DNA of 64,000 nt from Comamonas sp. KCTC 72670 (GCA_014656495.1 BNCN01000014.1:166362-230361), one strand, 5' to 3'; shown: positions 54,349 to 63,319, counted from the first letter of the stretch. The notes: generated from the sequence alone by a model not told the origin. Numbers and translations are program-made.

Positions 54349-54837
54349 ATGCCCCCGTACCGGTTGCAGGCCCTGCAGGACATGCGCGCCCGGGCCAAGG
54401 AAGAGGCGGAGCAGGCCTTTTCCTCCGCCATCAAGGCGCTGGAGAAGGAGAAGGTGGAGCTTCAGCGGCTCATCGACGAGCTGGAGCAGCGCAAGCGCGA
54501 GCGCAAGGCGAAGGTGGCCGCCTACCTGAAGGAGGTCATGTTCAAGGGCGCCGGCATCAACGGCATGAACATGATGAACCGCTTCGAGGAGCGCCTGAAG
54601 GACGAGGAGGCGCAGGTGGCGCTGGAGGTGGAACGCCAGCGGGAGGCCGTCAAGGTCGCCGAGCGCCTGGTGGAGCAGCGCCGCCGGGAGATGGCCGAGG
54701 CCGCCAAGGAGCTGAAGGCCATCGAGAAGCACCGAGAGAACTGGCAGAAGCAGGTGAAGTACGAGCGCCAACAGCGCGAGGAGTTGAACCAGGAGGAGAT
54801 TGGCAACGCCTTGTTCCTGGCGCGTCAGCGCAAGTAA
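54349..54837 (+). CDS. sctO: T3SS stalk protein SctO (FliJ-like)
   Basis: 162 residues, almost wholly coiled coil: two antiparallel helices (YRLQALQDMRARAKEEAEQA and EVERQREAVKVAERLVEQRR). It starts PPYRLQAL, like FliJ. This is the gamma-subunit-like stalk inserted in the SctN hexamer. An unusual central Met/Asn/Gly turn (FKGAGINGMNMMNRF) separates the helices. Its place between sctN and sctP is that of fliJ/yscO. Confidence 0.85.
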   Translation: MPPYRLQALQDMRARAKEEAEQAFSSAIKALEKEKVELQRLIDELEQRKRERKAKVAAYLKEVMFKGAGINGMNMMNRFEERLKDEEAQVALEVERQREAVKVAERLVEQRRREMAEAAKELKAIEKHRENWQKQVKYERQQREELNQEEIGNALFLARQRK

Positions 54838-54870
54838 CCTGCCGCCTCCTCATCCCCCTGGAATGACGTC

Positions 54871-55788
54871 ATGAGCCGAGTTGACGACGATCGCGAAGCA
54901 GCGCGCATGGCCGAGCGCCTCCTCCAGGAGAAGAAGCTCGCCGAGGGCCAGGCCAAGAAGCGCCAGGAGGGGGCCTCCGCCTTCCAGCGGCTGATGCAGC
55001 AGTCCCAGCAGCCCCCGCCCTCACCGGGGGCGCCGCCCACGACGCCCCAGCAGCAGCAGGGCGGCCTGGCCCGGGCGGTGCTCGCCCGCGCCACCCAGCA
55101 GGGCAAGACGTTCGGTGAGCGGGTGCAGCAGCAGTCCCAGCAGCCGGGCATGAAGGAGCTGGCCCAGCCGCAAACGCAGGGCATGGCGCAGGCCCAGGCC
55201 TCGGAGGCTCGGGGTGGAACCCGCGCCGCCGACTCCCGGGATGCCCGGCGGACCGAGGAGCGCAAGACGTCCGACAGCCGCGACAAGGACCTGGGCAAGG
55301 CCGAGTCCTCCCTGGGCCAGGTCAACTCGGAGCGCGGCGCCGCCATTCGCGCGGACGCCGACGCGGGCGGTGGCAAGGGCAGCGGCGGGGGCAAGGACAA
55401 GAAGGAGGGCGGCTCGGAGTCCATCGCCCCCGGCTTCCGCTTCAACCCCGCGCTGATGGCGCCAGTGCCCGTGGCCAAGCCCAAGGACACTGCGGGCTCG
55501 GAGCGCCTGCGGGCGATGGCGAGCGAAATCGCGCAGAAGATCGTGGAGCGCGTCCGGGTGGGCACCAACGCCGCCGGCAACGCGGAGTTCCAGATTGATC
55601 TGCGCGGCGACGTGCTCAAGGGCCTGTCCATCAAGGTCAGCGCGCGCAACGGGAAGATCTCCGCCACCTTCAGCGGCAGCGACCGCGAGGTGCTCAAGCA
55701 GCTCGAAGGGGCCAGCGAGGGCCTGCGCTCGGCGCTCAGCGGCCGGGGGCTCCGGCTTGAAGACGTCCGCTTCGAGGCGAAGACATGA
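54871..55788 (+). CDS. sctP: T3SS ruler/FliK-like protein SctP
   Basis: 305 residues. It has a Gln/Pro-rich disordered N-terminal two-thirds (QQSQQPPPSPGAPP) and a compact C-terminal domain (IDLRGDVLKGLSIKVSARNG, then LEGASEGLRSALSGRGLRL). This is the FliK/YscP T3S4-type substrate-switch domain. It would set needle/rod length or switching by binding SctU. The stop overlaps the sctQ start (ATGA). Confidence 0.8.
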   Translation: MSRVDDDREAARMAERLLQEKKLAEGQAKKRQEGASAFQRLMQQSQQPPPSPGAPPTTPQQQQGGLARAVLARATQQGKTFGERVQQQSQQPGMKELAQPQTQGMAQAQASEARGGTRAADSRDARRTEERKTSDSRDKDLGKAESSLGQVNSERGAAIRADADAGGGKGSGGGKDKKEGGSESIAPGFRFNPALMAPVPVAKPKDTAGSERLRAMASEIAQKIVERVRVGTNAAGNAEFQIDLRGDVLKGLSIKVSARNGKISATFSGSDREVLKQLEGASEGLRSALSGRGLRLEDVRFEAKT

Positions 55789-57185
55789 GTTTGGAGTCCG
55801 AGGAGGATGGACCGGGCGTGCATGAGCGCACCATGCTGGTGGACCTGCGCCAGCTGCGGCCCTCGCGCCCGGAGTCCGAGGAGGCTCCCGCGGAGCAGGC
55901 GCCCGAGGCACCGCGTGAGCGGACCTGGCGGCCCTTCGTCTTCCAGAACCTGGAGAAGGTGTCTCGGGCGCAGGGCCTGCTCGCGGAGCGGCTGCGCTGG
56001 TTGACGCCCGCCGAGGGCACGGCGACCGCCGTGGCGGCGCGGCTCAAGGAGCTGTTCGACGCCGAGGTGCGCCTGACGGTGGAGTCCGTGCAGGTGCGGC
56101 CCATGGCGGAGCTGCGGCGCTTTTTGGGCGACCCGACGTTCCTGGCGGTGCTCGCGCCGGGCGCGCTCCAGGGCCGGGCGGTGCTCGAGGTGGAGCTGGC
56201 GCTGGCGCACGTGGCGGTGGACCTGCTCCTGGGCGGCGCCGGTGAGACGGTGGGCCTGCGCCCGCTGACGGACATCGAGGAAGGCGTGATGGCCTACGTC
56301 GTCCTCGAGGGCCTCAAGCTGCTGGTGCCGGGGCTGCAGCCGGCGGTGCCGCGTCCCCGGCTGGACGGCGTGGCGCGCGGCGTGGACGAGGTCTCCGCGC
56401 GGCTGGGCGATGACGGCCCCATGTTGGCGGTCCACCTCCACGCGACGCTGGGCGCGCACAGCGGCATGGTGCGGCTGGTGGTGCCGGCGGCGGTGCTGGA
56501 CGCGGCGGAGCCGGCGGTGGAGAGCGCGCAGCGGAGGGCCCGGGCGAAGGCGGACCTGGAGGCCTTCGCGAGCCGCCTGTCGGCGGTGCGCGGCTTCTTG
56601 CGCGCGGAGATTGGCGCCGCGGAGATCTCCGGCCAGGACCTGGCGAGCCTGCGGGTGAAGGACGTGCTGCTGGTGGACTCGCTCACGGCGCGGCCGGACA
56701 AGGGCGAGACGGGCACGGCGCAGCTGCGGATGGGGAAGGGGACGTCGGGGCACGCCGCGGCGGAGGTGTTCGTCGGTGAGGATGGGCGCTATCGGGCGCG
56801 CATCACCGACATCATCCCCGGGGACCCGGGGCATCCCGGGTCGGTGGCCGAGGGCGGCTCGGCGCCAGCGGATGAACAAGAGGACTTCACGAACCCGGAG
56901 CTGGACGTGCCTCCGGAACTGGAAGGGGCGGCCTTGGACGATGTGAGCAAGCCGGACGGAAGCGACCTGCTCGGAGACGTGCCCCTGCAGATCGCCGTGG
57001 AGCTGGCGCGGGTGCCCGTCAACGCGCAGCAGGTGGTGGGGCTGCGCGCGGGGCAGGTCCTGGAGCTCAACCGCGGTCCGGGTGAGCCGGTGGAGCTGTC
57101 CGTCAACGGCAAGGTGGTGGCCCGCGGGGAGCTGGTGGAGCTGGAAGGCCAGCTCGGCGTGCGCATCATCACCCTGGCGGGGTGA
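55785..57185 (+). CDS. sctQ: T3SS C-ring protein SctQ (FliM/FliN-like)
   Basis: 466 residues. The N-terminal region (LVDLRQLRPSRPES) is followed by a FliM-like middle domain, then two SPOA domains: VRGFLRAEIGAAEISGQDL (residues ~265-330) and VPLQIAVELARVPVNAQQVV (residues ~395-466). It is translationally coupled to sctP. SctQ makes the cytoplasmic sorting platform, corresponding to FliM plus FliN. An internal start for a SctQ-C fragment, as in Yersinia, may exist but was not identified. Confidence 0.9.
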   Translation: MSLESEEDGPGVHERTMLVDLRQLRPSRPESEEAPAEQAPEAPRERTWRPFVFQNLEKVSRAQGLLAERLRWLTPAEGTATAVAARLKELFDAEVRLTVESVQVRPMAELRRFLGDPTFLAVLAPGALQGRAVLEVELALAHVAVDLLLGGAGETVGLRPLTDIEEGVMAYVVLEGLKLLVPGLQPAVPRPRLDGVARGVDEVSARLGDDGPMLAVHLHATLGAHSGMVRLVVPAAVLDAAEPAVESAQRRARAKADLEAFASRLSAVRGFLRAEIGAAEISGQDLASLRVKDVLLVDSLTARPDKGETGTAQLRMGKGTSGHAAAEVFVGEDGRYRARITDIIPGDPGHPGSVAEGGSAPADEQEDFTNPELDVPPELEGAALDDVSKPDGSDLLGDVPLQIAVELARVPVNAQQVVGLRAGQVLELNRGPGEPVELSVNGKVVARGELVELEGQLGVRIITLAG

Positions 57186-57279
57186 GCCCCAGGCGAGGTG
57201 AAGCAAGCAGGCAGGAGTGGCCTGCCGGGTGGGGGGCCGTGGCGGTCCTCCGGCCGATGCACTAGCCTCGCGCTCTGTC

Positions 57280-58182
57280 ATGGTAGTCCTCCGCCCCCCC
57301 TTCATGCGCTTGTTGCTGGGCGCCGCGCTGGTGTTCGCGCCGGCCGCCGCCAAGGCCCAGGCTCCGTCCACTCCCGCGCCGGTCGCACCCAGGGTGAAAG
57401 CCGAGGCGCCCGAGGCCGGTGCCCATGCGCAGGAAGCAGGGCGTGGGCGTGTCTCGGCTCCCGCGCGCGCGGCGGCGCCCAGTGAAGGGGCCGTTGCCCC
57501 TTCCGTGCCCGCTGCGGCCCAGGCCCCTGTCCGGGGCAATCCAACCGCTGCTCCGGCGCCCGACGCGGCTCAGCCCGCCGAGGGGCGTGGGGCCGCCACC
57601 GCTTCGGCGCCCGCCGAGGCCCAGGCCGCCCCAGCCGCAGCGCCGGTGGCCGCGCCCGCGGCGCCGTCCGCCCAGGACGCCGCGCTGTTGGAGGCGGACC
57701 GGGCGCTCGACGCGGAGCTGGCCGCCCGGGAGGCGAAGCGTCAGGCCTCGGCCTGGGGCAGCTCGGAGGCGGACGCGCTGGCGGAGTCCGAGGAGTCCGA
57801 GAACCTGGGCTGGGCGCTGGTGCGCACGCTGCTCGTGCTGGGCGTGGTGGTGGCCTCCATCTACCTCACGTTGAACGTGGGCCTGCGCAAGCTGATGGGC
57901 CTCCAGGGCGCGGCCATGGGCCGTCAGCCGCTGGTCTCCGTGGTGGAGCGGCTCCCGCTGGACCAGCGCCGCAGCCTCTTCGTGGTGAAGGCCGCGGACG
58001 AATACCTGCTGGTGGGCGGCGGCGAGGGCGGCCTGCAACTGTTGTCGAAGCTGGATGTGGAGGCGGTGGAGCGCATTCGCGCGCAGCGCCCGCAGACGAA
58101 CGCCGTTTCACTGAGCCCATTCCTCCAGAAGCTCCTCTCCCGCCGCAGCGGTGGCTCGCCTTCCCAGCCCCCCGGCTCCTGA
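57280..58182 (+). CDS. FliO-like membrane protein
   Basis: 300 residues (ATG 57304 is an alternative that starts right at the signal segment). A signal peptide (LLLGAALVFAPAAAKAQA) is followed by a long Ala/Pro linker, one membrane helix (LVRTLLVLGVVVASIYLTLN) and a C-terminal domain: RLPLDQRRSLFVVKAADEYL, then LVGGGEGGLQLLSKLDV. This is the FliO pattern. FliO helps assemble the FliP/R core, and the gene directly precedes sctR (the FliP homologue), as fliO precedes fliP. Injectisomes usually lack FliO. Confidence 0.8.
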   Translation: MVVLRPPFMRLLLGAALVFAPAAAKAQAPSTPAPVAPRVKAEAPEAGAHAQEAGRGRVSAPARAAAPSEGAVAPSVPAAAQAPVRGNPTAAPAPDAAQPAEGRGAATASAPAEAQAAPAAAPVAAPAAPSAQDAALLEADRALDAELAAREAKRQASAWGSSEADALAESEESENLGWALVRTLLVLGVVVASIYLTLNVGLRKLMGLQGAAMGRQPLVSVVERLPLDQRRSLFVVKAADEYLLVGGGEGGLQLLSKLDVEAVERIRAQRPQTNAVSLSPFLQKLLSRRSGGSPSQPPGS

Positions 58183-58187
58183 CGACC

Positions 58188-59018
58188 GTGCCCGTGAACA
58201 TCCTGTCTCCAGCCCGCTCCCGTCTCCCGCGCGTCGCGCCCTGGCTGTTCGCGGCCGCGGCCTCTGCCCATCCCTTCACGGCGCTCGCGCAGAAGCGCGG
58301 GGGCGCGGCCATCCCGGACTCGGTGGTCAACGAGGCCGTCAACAGCGACTCGTTCGCCTCGCGCCCGCTCATCCTCATCCTGGCGCTGGCGGCCATGGGC
58401 CTGGTGCCCTTCGCGCTGATGATGGCCACCAGCTTCGTGAAGATTTCGGTGGTGCTCTCCATCGTCCGCTCGGCGCTGGGCACGCAGCAGATTCCGCCCA
58501 CCCAGGTCATCACCGGCCTGGCGGTCATCCTCACCGTCTACATCATGGCCCCCGTGGGCCAGCAGATGTACCGCGCGGCCGGCGTGGACATCTGGTCCAA
58601 GGGGCCCGGCGTCTTCTCCTCGGAGACGGTGGGGTCCATGCTCGGCGCGGCCAGCAAGTCCAAGGAGCCGCTGCGCGAGTGGCTCATCAAGAAGGTGACC
58701 ACCAAGGACCGGGCGCTCTTCTTCAACCTCGCCAAGAAGCTGCGCAAGGGCGAGGACCGCGACGCCGTGGAGAACAATGACTTCATGGTCATCATCCCGG
58801 CCTTCGTGGTGTCGGAGCTGAAGGAGGCCTTTCAAATAGGCTTCCTGCTCTTCGTCCCGTTCATCGTCATCGACATGGTGGTGGCCAACATCCTGCTCGC
58901 GCTGGGCATGCACATGCTGTCACCCACCACCATCTCCATGCCGTTCAAGCTGCTGCTGTTCGTGCTCGTGGACGGTTGGTATCTCATCGCCAAGGGCCTG
59001 GTCGTCGGCTACCTGTAG
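58188..59018 (+). CDS. sctR: T3SS export-gate protein SctR (FliP family)
   Basis: 276 residues, GTG start 5 bp after the FliO-like stop. It has a signal sequence (flagellar FliP is also Sec-cleaved), then four membrane helices with SFVKISVVLSIVRSALGTQQ, PTQVITGLAVILTVYIM, VENNDFMVIIPAFVVSELKE and KEAFQIGFLLFVPFIVIDMV. It forms the core of the export gate with SctS/T. Confidence 0.95.
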   Translation: MPVNILSPARSRLPRVAPWLFAAAASAHPFTALAQKRGGAAIPDSVVNEAVNSDSFASRPLILILALAAMGLVPFALMMATSFVKISVVLSIVRSALGTQQIPPTQVITGLAVILTVYIMAPVGQQMYRAAGVDIWSKGPGVFSSETVGSMLGAASKSKEPLREWLIKKVTTKDRALFFNLAKKLRKGEDRDAVENNDFMVIIPAFVVSELKEAFQIGFLLFVPFIVIDMVVANILLALGMHMLSPTTISMPFKLLLFVLVDGWYLIAKGLVVGYL

Positions 59019-59030
59019 GAAGAGGGCTCC

Positions 59031-59294
59031 ATGAATCAGCTTACGTTCATCACCCAGGAGGCCCTGTTCCTGGTGCTCGTCGCGTCGGCGCCGCCGGTGC
59101 TCATGAGCCTGCTGGTGGGGTTCATCATCTCGCTGTTCCAGGCCACCACGCAGATCCAGGAGCAGACGCTCACCTTCGCGCCGAAGGTCGTCGCCGTCTT
59201 CGGCGTGCTGGCGCTGGCGGGCCCCTGGATTGGCAGCCAGTTGGTGCGCTTCACGTTCCACGTGTTCGACAGGTTCCCCGCGCTCATCAAATGA
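59031..59294 (+). CDS. sctS: T3SS export-gate protein SctS (FliQ family)
   Basis: 87 residues with two membrane helices (EALFLVLVASAPPVLMSLLV and VVAVFGVLALAGPWIGSQLV) and the family segment LFQATTQIQEQTLTFAPKVV. It overlaps sctT by ATGA. Confidence 0.95.
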   Translation: MNQLTFITQEALFLVLVASAPPVLMSLLVGFIISLFQATTQIQEQTLTFAPKVVAVFGVLALAGPWIGSQLVRFTFHVFDRFPALIK

Positions 59295-60109
59295 ACGTCG
59301 CGGACCTCGTGGCAGAGCTGGGCACCCGGGCCAACGTCTCGGCCGTCATCTTCACGGTGGCGCTGGTGATGTGCCGGGTGATGCCCCTGCTCATCTTCAG
59401 CCCCTTCCTGGGCGGTGAGGTGGTCCCCACCGAGCTGAAGATGGGCATCGGGCTGACGCTCTCCATCGTGCTCTATCCCATCATCGCGGGCTCGGTGACG
59501 GCCATCCCCCTGAGCGCGATGCCGTACATCGCGCTGATGGCGAAGGAGATATTCATCGGCTTCACCATGGCCTTCGTGGTCAACACGCTCTTCGAGGCGG
59601 CGCGCGTGGCCGGCAACCTGGTGGACACCATGGCCGGCAGCAACAACGCGCAGCTGTACGTGCCGCAGCTCGGCCAGCAGGTGACGCTCTTCTCCAGCTT
59701 CAAGGTCCAGCTGTCGGTGGTGCTGTTCCTCACCTTGAACGGGCACCACATCGTCATCCAGGCGCTGGCGGACAGCCTGGTGTCGGTGCCCTTGGACGGC
59801 TTCCCCAACTTCCACAGCGGCCCCTGGCCCTTCTTCGACCTGATGATTCGCGTGTTCGCGAACCTGCTTCGGGTGAGCCTGGCGCTGGCGGCGCCGGCCA
59901 TGCTGGCCACCTTCCTCACCGACGTGGCGCTGGGCGCCATCAACCGCGTGGCGCCGCAAATCCAGGTGTTCTTCATTTCGATGTCCGTCAAACCCCTGGT
60001 GAGCGTGCTCCTCATCTTCCTGGTGCTGGGCGCGTTGATGGACCGCATGCAGGGGGAGATGGTCCAGATGCTGCGGACGCTCCACCTGTCCCTGCGGCTG
60101 CTCTCCTGA
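59291..60109 (+). CDS. sctT: T3SS export-gate protein SctT (FliR family)
   Basis: 272 residues, start in ATGA with sctS. Multiple membrane helices including MCRVMPLLIFSPFLGGEVVP and KEIFIGFTMAFVVNTLFEAA; RVAPQIQVFFISMSVKPLVS is the usual SctT/FliR C-terminal motif. One copy joins the SctR5S4T1 gate. Confidence 0.95.
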   Translation: MNVADLVAELGTRANVSAVIFTVALVMCRVMPLLIFSPFLGGEVVPTELKMGIGLTLSIVLYPIIAGSVTAIPLSAMPYIALMAKEIFIGFTMAFVVNTLFEAARVAGNLVDTMAGSNNAQLYVPQLGQQVTLFSSFKVQLSVVLFLTLNGHHIVIQALADSLVSVPLDGFPNFHSGPWPFFDLMIRVFANLLRVSLALAAPAMLATFLTDVALGAINRVAPQIQVFFISMSVKPLVSVLLIFLVLGALMDRMQGEMVQMLRTLHLSLRLLS

Positions 60110-60131
60110 GCCGCTTCATCCCGGACACGCC

Positions 60132-61211
60132 ATGTCGGACGAGAGCGGAGAAAAAACAGAGGAGCCATCCCAGAAGAAGCTGGATGACTCACGCAAGAAG
60201 GGGCAGGTCTGGAAAAGCAAGGACCTGAGCGGCGTGGGCGTGCTGCTGGTGGGCCTGGCCGCGGTCAAGTTCAGCTGGGACATGCTGGAGACGGAGCTGA
60301 CGTCGCTCTTCATGTTCTCCTTCGACCAGCTGGCGCACCCGGAGAGCCTGGCGGTGGCCACCGGGCAGCTGCTCTACCTGGGCCTTCGCGCGGTGCTGGT
60401 GGTGTCGCTGCCGGTGCTGGCGGGCTGCGCCATCGTGGGCGGATTGATGGAGTACCTCCAGGTGGGGACGCTCTTCACCATGGACCCCTTGATGCCGAAG
60501 ATGGAGAAGCTCAACCCCATCCAGGGCATGAAGAACCTGTTCAACAAGAAGGCGGTTGTTGAACTGCTGAAGAACCTCATCAAAATCACCGTCACCGCGT
60601 ACGTCGTCTACGGCGTGGTGCGCGACTCCATGCCCCTGGTGGTGGAGACCGTGCGCCAGGACACGCGCTCCATCATGACCATCATGGGAGAGCTGGTGAC
60701 GCGCGTGGCCACGCGCGTGGCGCTGATGTTCGTCCTCTTCGGCGTCTTCGACGTCTGGTGGCAGCGCAAGTCCTTCATGAAGGACATGATGATGACGAAG
60801 GAGGAGGTCAAGAAGGAGTACAAGCAGAGCGAGGGCGACCCGCACCACAAGGCCAAGCGCAAGGAGATGCACCAGGAGATCATGGAGGGTGCGCAGATGG
60901 AGGCCGTGCGCGAGGCGGACGTCATCGTCACCAACCCGGACCACGTGGCGGTGGCCCTCAAGTACGACCGGGAGAAGGACGGCGCGCCGCGCGTGCTCGC
61001 CCGGGGCATCGACTTCAAGGCCGAGCGCATCAAGGCCATTGCCCGTGAGCAGGACGTGCCCACGCTGCGCAACGTGCCCCTGGCCCACGCCCTGCTGCGG
61101 GTGGAGGTGGGGCACGAGGTCCCCGAGGAGCTGTACGACGCGGTCGCCGAGGTCCTCAACTTCGTCTACGGCCTGAAGTCCGGCCAGCCGGCCCCTGAGG
61201 GCCGCGCGTGA
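60132..61211 (+). CDS. sctU: T3SS export switch protein SctU (FlhB family)
   Basis: 359 residues. The N-terminal SGEKTEEPSQKKLDDSRKKG is the FlhB/SctU signature. Four membrane helices are followed by a basic linker and the cytoplasmic domain with NPDH (Asn268-His271) in place of the usual NPTH. The Asn-Pro bond and His needed for self-cleavage are kept. It selects early or late substrates. It is followed 43 bp downstream by a duplicate of its own C-terminal domain. Confidence 0.95.
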   Translation: MSDESGEKTEEPSQKKLDDSRKKGQVWKSKDLSGVGVLLVGLAAVKFSWDMLETELTSLFMFSFDQLAHPESLAVATGQLLYLGLRAVLVVSLPVLAGCAIVGGLMEYLQVGTLFTMDPLMPKMEKLNPIQGMKNLFNKKAVVELLKNLIKITVTAYVVYGVVRDSMPLVVETVRQDTRSIMTIMGELVTRVATRVALMFVLFGVFDVWWQRKSFMKDMMMTKEEVKKEYKQSEGDPHHKAKRKEMHQEIMEGAQMEAVREADVIVTNPDHVAVALKYDREKDGAPRVLARGIDFKAERIKAIAREQDVPTLRNVPLAHALLRVEVGHEVPEELYDAVAEVLNFVYGLKSGQPAPEGRA

Positions 61212-61254
61212 CGGGGCCGGGTGCGGCTATCATGCAGGGACAGCGGGGCTTCTC

Positions 61255-61539
61255 ATGAGTGACGACGCCGAAATCGCCATCGCGTTGAAGTACGACAAGG
61301 AGAAGGACGGTGCCCCGCGCGTGGTGGCCAAGGGCATGCGCCTCAAGGCGGAGAAGATTCGCGAGATTGCCCGCGAGCACAACATCCCGCTGATGCGCAA
61401 CGTGAACCTGGCCAACGCCCTCTACCGCGTGGAGGTGGGCCATGAGGTCCCCGAGGAGCTGTATGACGCCGTGGCCGAGGTCCTGAACTTCGTCTACGAG
61501 CTGCAACGCGAGCAGGCGGCCGCGGCCCACCGCCGCTAG
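61255..61539 (+). CDS. Stand-alone SctU/FlhB C-terminal domain (FhlB-like)
   Basis: 94 residues, a tandem duplicate of the SctU tail. It begins at the position right after the NPDH cleavage site and shares about 58 of 81 residues with SctU, including an identical 24-residue run covering RVEVGHEVPEELY and the following residues. Codons differ, so the copy is not recent. It has no membrane part or NPxH motif. FhlB/YlqH-type proteins are known to replace the cleaved FlhB tail. It may act as a free switch fragment competing with or complementing SctU. Confidence 0.85.
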   Translation: MSDDAEIAIALKYDKEKDGAPRVVAKGMRLKAEKIREIAREHNIPLMRNVNLANALYRVEVGHEVPEELYDAVAEVLNFVYELQREQAAAAHRR

Positions 61540-61585
61540 GGGGCTGGACGTCCCCCACCCATCTGGAGTGAGGTTCGGTATCACC

Positions 61586-62065
61586 ATGGCCAGAATCAAC
61601 AATCCGCCTCCGAGTACGTCCCTGTGGCCCTGGGGCGGTCCCCGCAGCGTCCGTGAGCGGCTCGTCGACCCGGCGCAGATCGACCGGAAGAAGCTCCGCA
61701 AGACGGGCAACCCGAAGAACCCGGCGCTCGCGTCCGCGGCGCTGCTGGACTTCATCGGGCCGGCGCACTCCTCGGAGGAGCTCCGCCTGCCGCTGCCCCC
61801 GCACCCCGGCGGGCACGAGTCGGACCTGGAGGGCTTCAGCGACAGGCCCCACCTGGCCAGCGTGGCCGGCCGCGGCGACGAGGACCAGCGCCGGATGCTG
61901 GAGCGGGGCCTGGGCAAGGTGAAGGCGGCCCCGGACCGGCTGGAGCGGCTCAAGGCGCTGCTGCACCGCGAGTCCGCCATGCTGTCGCTGGTGGATCAGG
62001 TGAACGAGGAGTCGAAGGAGATCATCCGGCGCATGTGGGACGCGCAGAAGGACGAGGGCTACTAG
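61586..62065 (+). CDS. Hypothetical T3SS-cluster protein
   Basis: 159 residues from ATG 61586 (GTG 61568 also possible). The N-terminus is Pro/Arg-rich and probably disordered. The C-terminal half is helical (LERLKALLHRESAMLSLVDQ and EESKEIIRRMWDAQ). No family. It ends 4 nt before the TPR chaperone start, so they are probably translated together; it may be a substrate, gatekeeper fragment or co-chaperone. Confidence 0.6.
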   Translation: MARINNPPPSTSLWPWGGPRSVRERLVDPAQIDRKKLRKTGNPKNPALASAALLDFIGPAHSSEELRLPLPPHPGGHESDLEGFSDRPHLASVAGRGDEDQRRMLERGLGKVKAAPDRLERLKALLHRESAMLSLVDQVNEESKEIIRRMWDAQKDEGY

Positions 62066-62069
62066 CGTC

Positions 62070-62546
62070 ATGCCAGTGCTGGACCCCGATGATCCGAAGG
62101 ACGAGGCGAAGCTGGACGCCCTGCTGCAGCGCTGGGCGGACGGCAAGGCCACGCTGCGGGACGTGCGTGGCTACTCGGACGACGAGCTCTACGCCATCGC
62201 CAAGACGGCCTACTTCTTCTTCTACCAGGGGCGGGTGAACGAGGCCCGCACGCTCTTCCAGGGCCTGTATGCCGTCAACCCGACGGACGCGTACTTCGCC
62301 AAGGCCCTGGGCGTGGTGGAGATGGCCGCTGGAAACGGGCAGGGGGCGCTGGCCGCCTTCGACGTGGCCGCCAAGCTGGCCCCGCACGACCCGTCCGTCT
62401 ACGTGGGCCGGGCCGAGGTGAAGCTGGCCCTGGGCCAGAAGCCGCAGGCCGTGGAGGATTTGCGGCGGGCCGCGGCCATGCAGCCGGGGGACGACCCGGT
62501 GGTGCGCAAGGCGGCGGCCATGATTTCCGCCCTGAGCCGCCGGTGA
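62070..62546 (+). CDS. SycD/LcrH-type class-II T3SS chaperone
   Basis: 158 residues. After a short acidic head comes SDDELYAIAKTAYFFFYQGR, the start of the SycD/LcrH fold. Three TPR units follow: ARTLFQGLYAVNPTDAYFAK, LGVVEMAAGNGQGALAAFDV, GRAEVKLALGQKPQAVEDLR. Such chaperones bind translocators and rod/filament proteins in the cytoplasm. The two short genes downstream are candidate clients. Confidence 0.8.
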   Translation: MPVLDPDDPKDEAKLDALLQRWADGKATLRDVRGYSDDELYAIAKTAYFFFYQGRVNEARTLFQGLYAVNPTDAYFAKALGVVEMAAGNGQGALAAFDVAAKLAPHDPSVYVGRAEVKLALGQKPQAVEDLRRAAAMQPGDDPVVRKAAAMISALSRR

Positions 62547-62638
62547 ACCCGCATTTCACATCCGGAATGGACTGAACTTCCAGGGAGTCTGGTAGGCTGC
62601 GCGGCGCTCAATTCTTCGTCGTCAGGGAGGTCGTTGAC

Positions 62639-63220
62639 ATGTCGAACCCGAATCCTGATCCGCGCGTGCCCGCCCAGATGCCCCCGGAGGCTCCCGCCGA
62701 GCTGACCGGCAAGCGCGAGCGGCTCATCACCGAGCTCGAGAACCAGGCGAAGTCCGCTCAGGGCACGCTGCAGCAGGTGATGCGGAAGATGTCCGCGCTG
62801 CTCTCCAACACCAAGCCGGGCGCGTCCCTCAACTTCCAGCTGTACCAGGACGTGAAGGATGCCTTTTCCCGTCACCTGAACGAGGCGACGAAGACGCCGG
62901 CGCTGGCCAACATGCCGCCCGTCCTCGTGGAGTCCGTGGAGTGGATGCAGGCCTACCTGAACGCCCGTGGCTTCGCCGCGGACGAGGCCGCGGCTCCCGC
63001 GCCCGCCGCCACGGCGGCTCCGGCCCCCGCGGCCAAGGCCCCCGCCGGCCCCGGCGGTGGCAAGGACGCCTTCGAGACCTCCAGCAAGAAGCACGCGTCG
63101 CTGACCGGTGACGTGCCGCCGCCGCCCGCGTCCCCGCCGGACGTGAAGGCCGAGCAGAAGGATCTGGAGTCCTTCAAGGCCTGGATGAAGAACCCCAGCC
63201 TGGGCAAGCTCAAGGGCTAG
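62639..63220 (+). CDS. Hypothetical T3SS-cluster protein, putative substrate
   Basis: 193 residues, ATG 8 nt after GGGAGG. Pro-rich N-terminus (Ser/Asn/Pro, no Sec signal). The middle is helical (LITELENQAKSAQGTLQQVM; NFQLYQDVKDAFSRHLNEAT) and an Ala/Pro linker (APAPAATAAPAPAAKAPAG) leads to a short charged tail. The lack of a Sec signal and the helical middle would suit a secreted T3SS protein; no homologue is recognised. Confidence 0.6.
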   Translation: MSNPNPDPRVPAQMPPEAPAELTGKRERLITELENQAKSAQGTLQQVMRKMSALLSNTKPGASLNFQLYQDVKDAFSRHLNEATKTPALANMPPVLVESVEWMQAYLNARGFAADEAAAPAPAATAAPAPAAKAPAGPGGGKDAFETSSKKHASLTGDVPPPPASPPDVKAEQKDLESFKAWMKNPSLGKLKG

Positions 63221-63239
63221 CCTCGCCGCAGTCATCCCG

Positions 63240-63265
63240 GGCCTGGAAGGACGCAACTCCAGGCC
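63240..63265 (+). other. Inverted repeat between the last two T3SS genes
   Basis: Eight-base arms 63240-63247 and 63258-63265 form a hairpin with a 10-nt loop and no U tract. It may stabilise or attenuate the transcript before the last gene. Confidence 0.35.
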
Positions 63266-63319
63266 TGGGGCGGCAGATAACTCCTTCGAGACGTACTTTT
63301 CTTCCGAGGAGCATTCCCC

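Noticed and set aside
61255..61539. Remnant or pseudogene of a second sctU
   Set aside because: The frame is intact, has its own start and a complete C-terminal switch fold, and codons have diverged silently while the protein is kept. That suggests selection.
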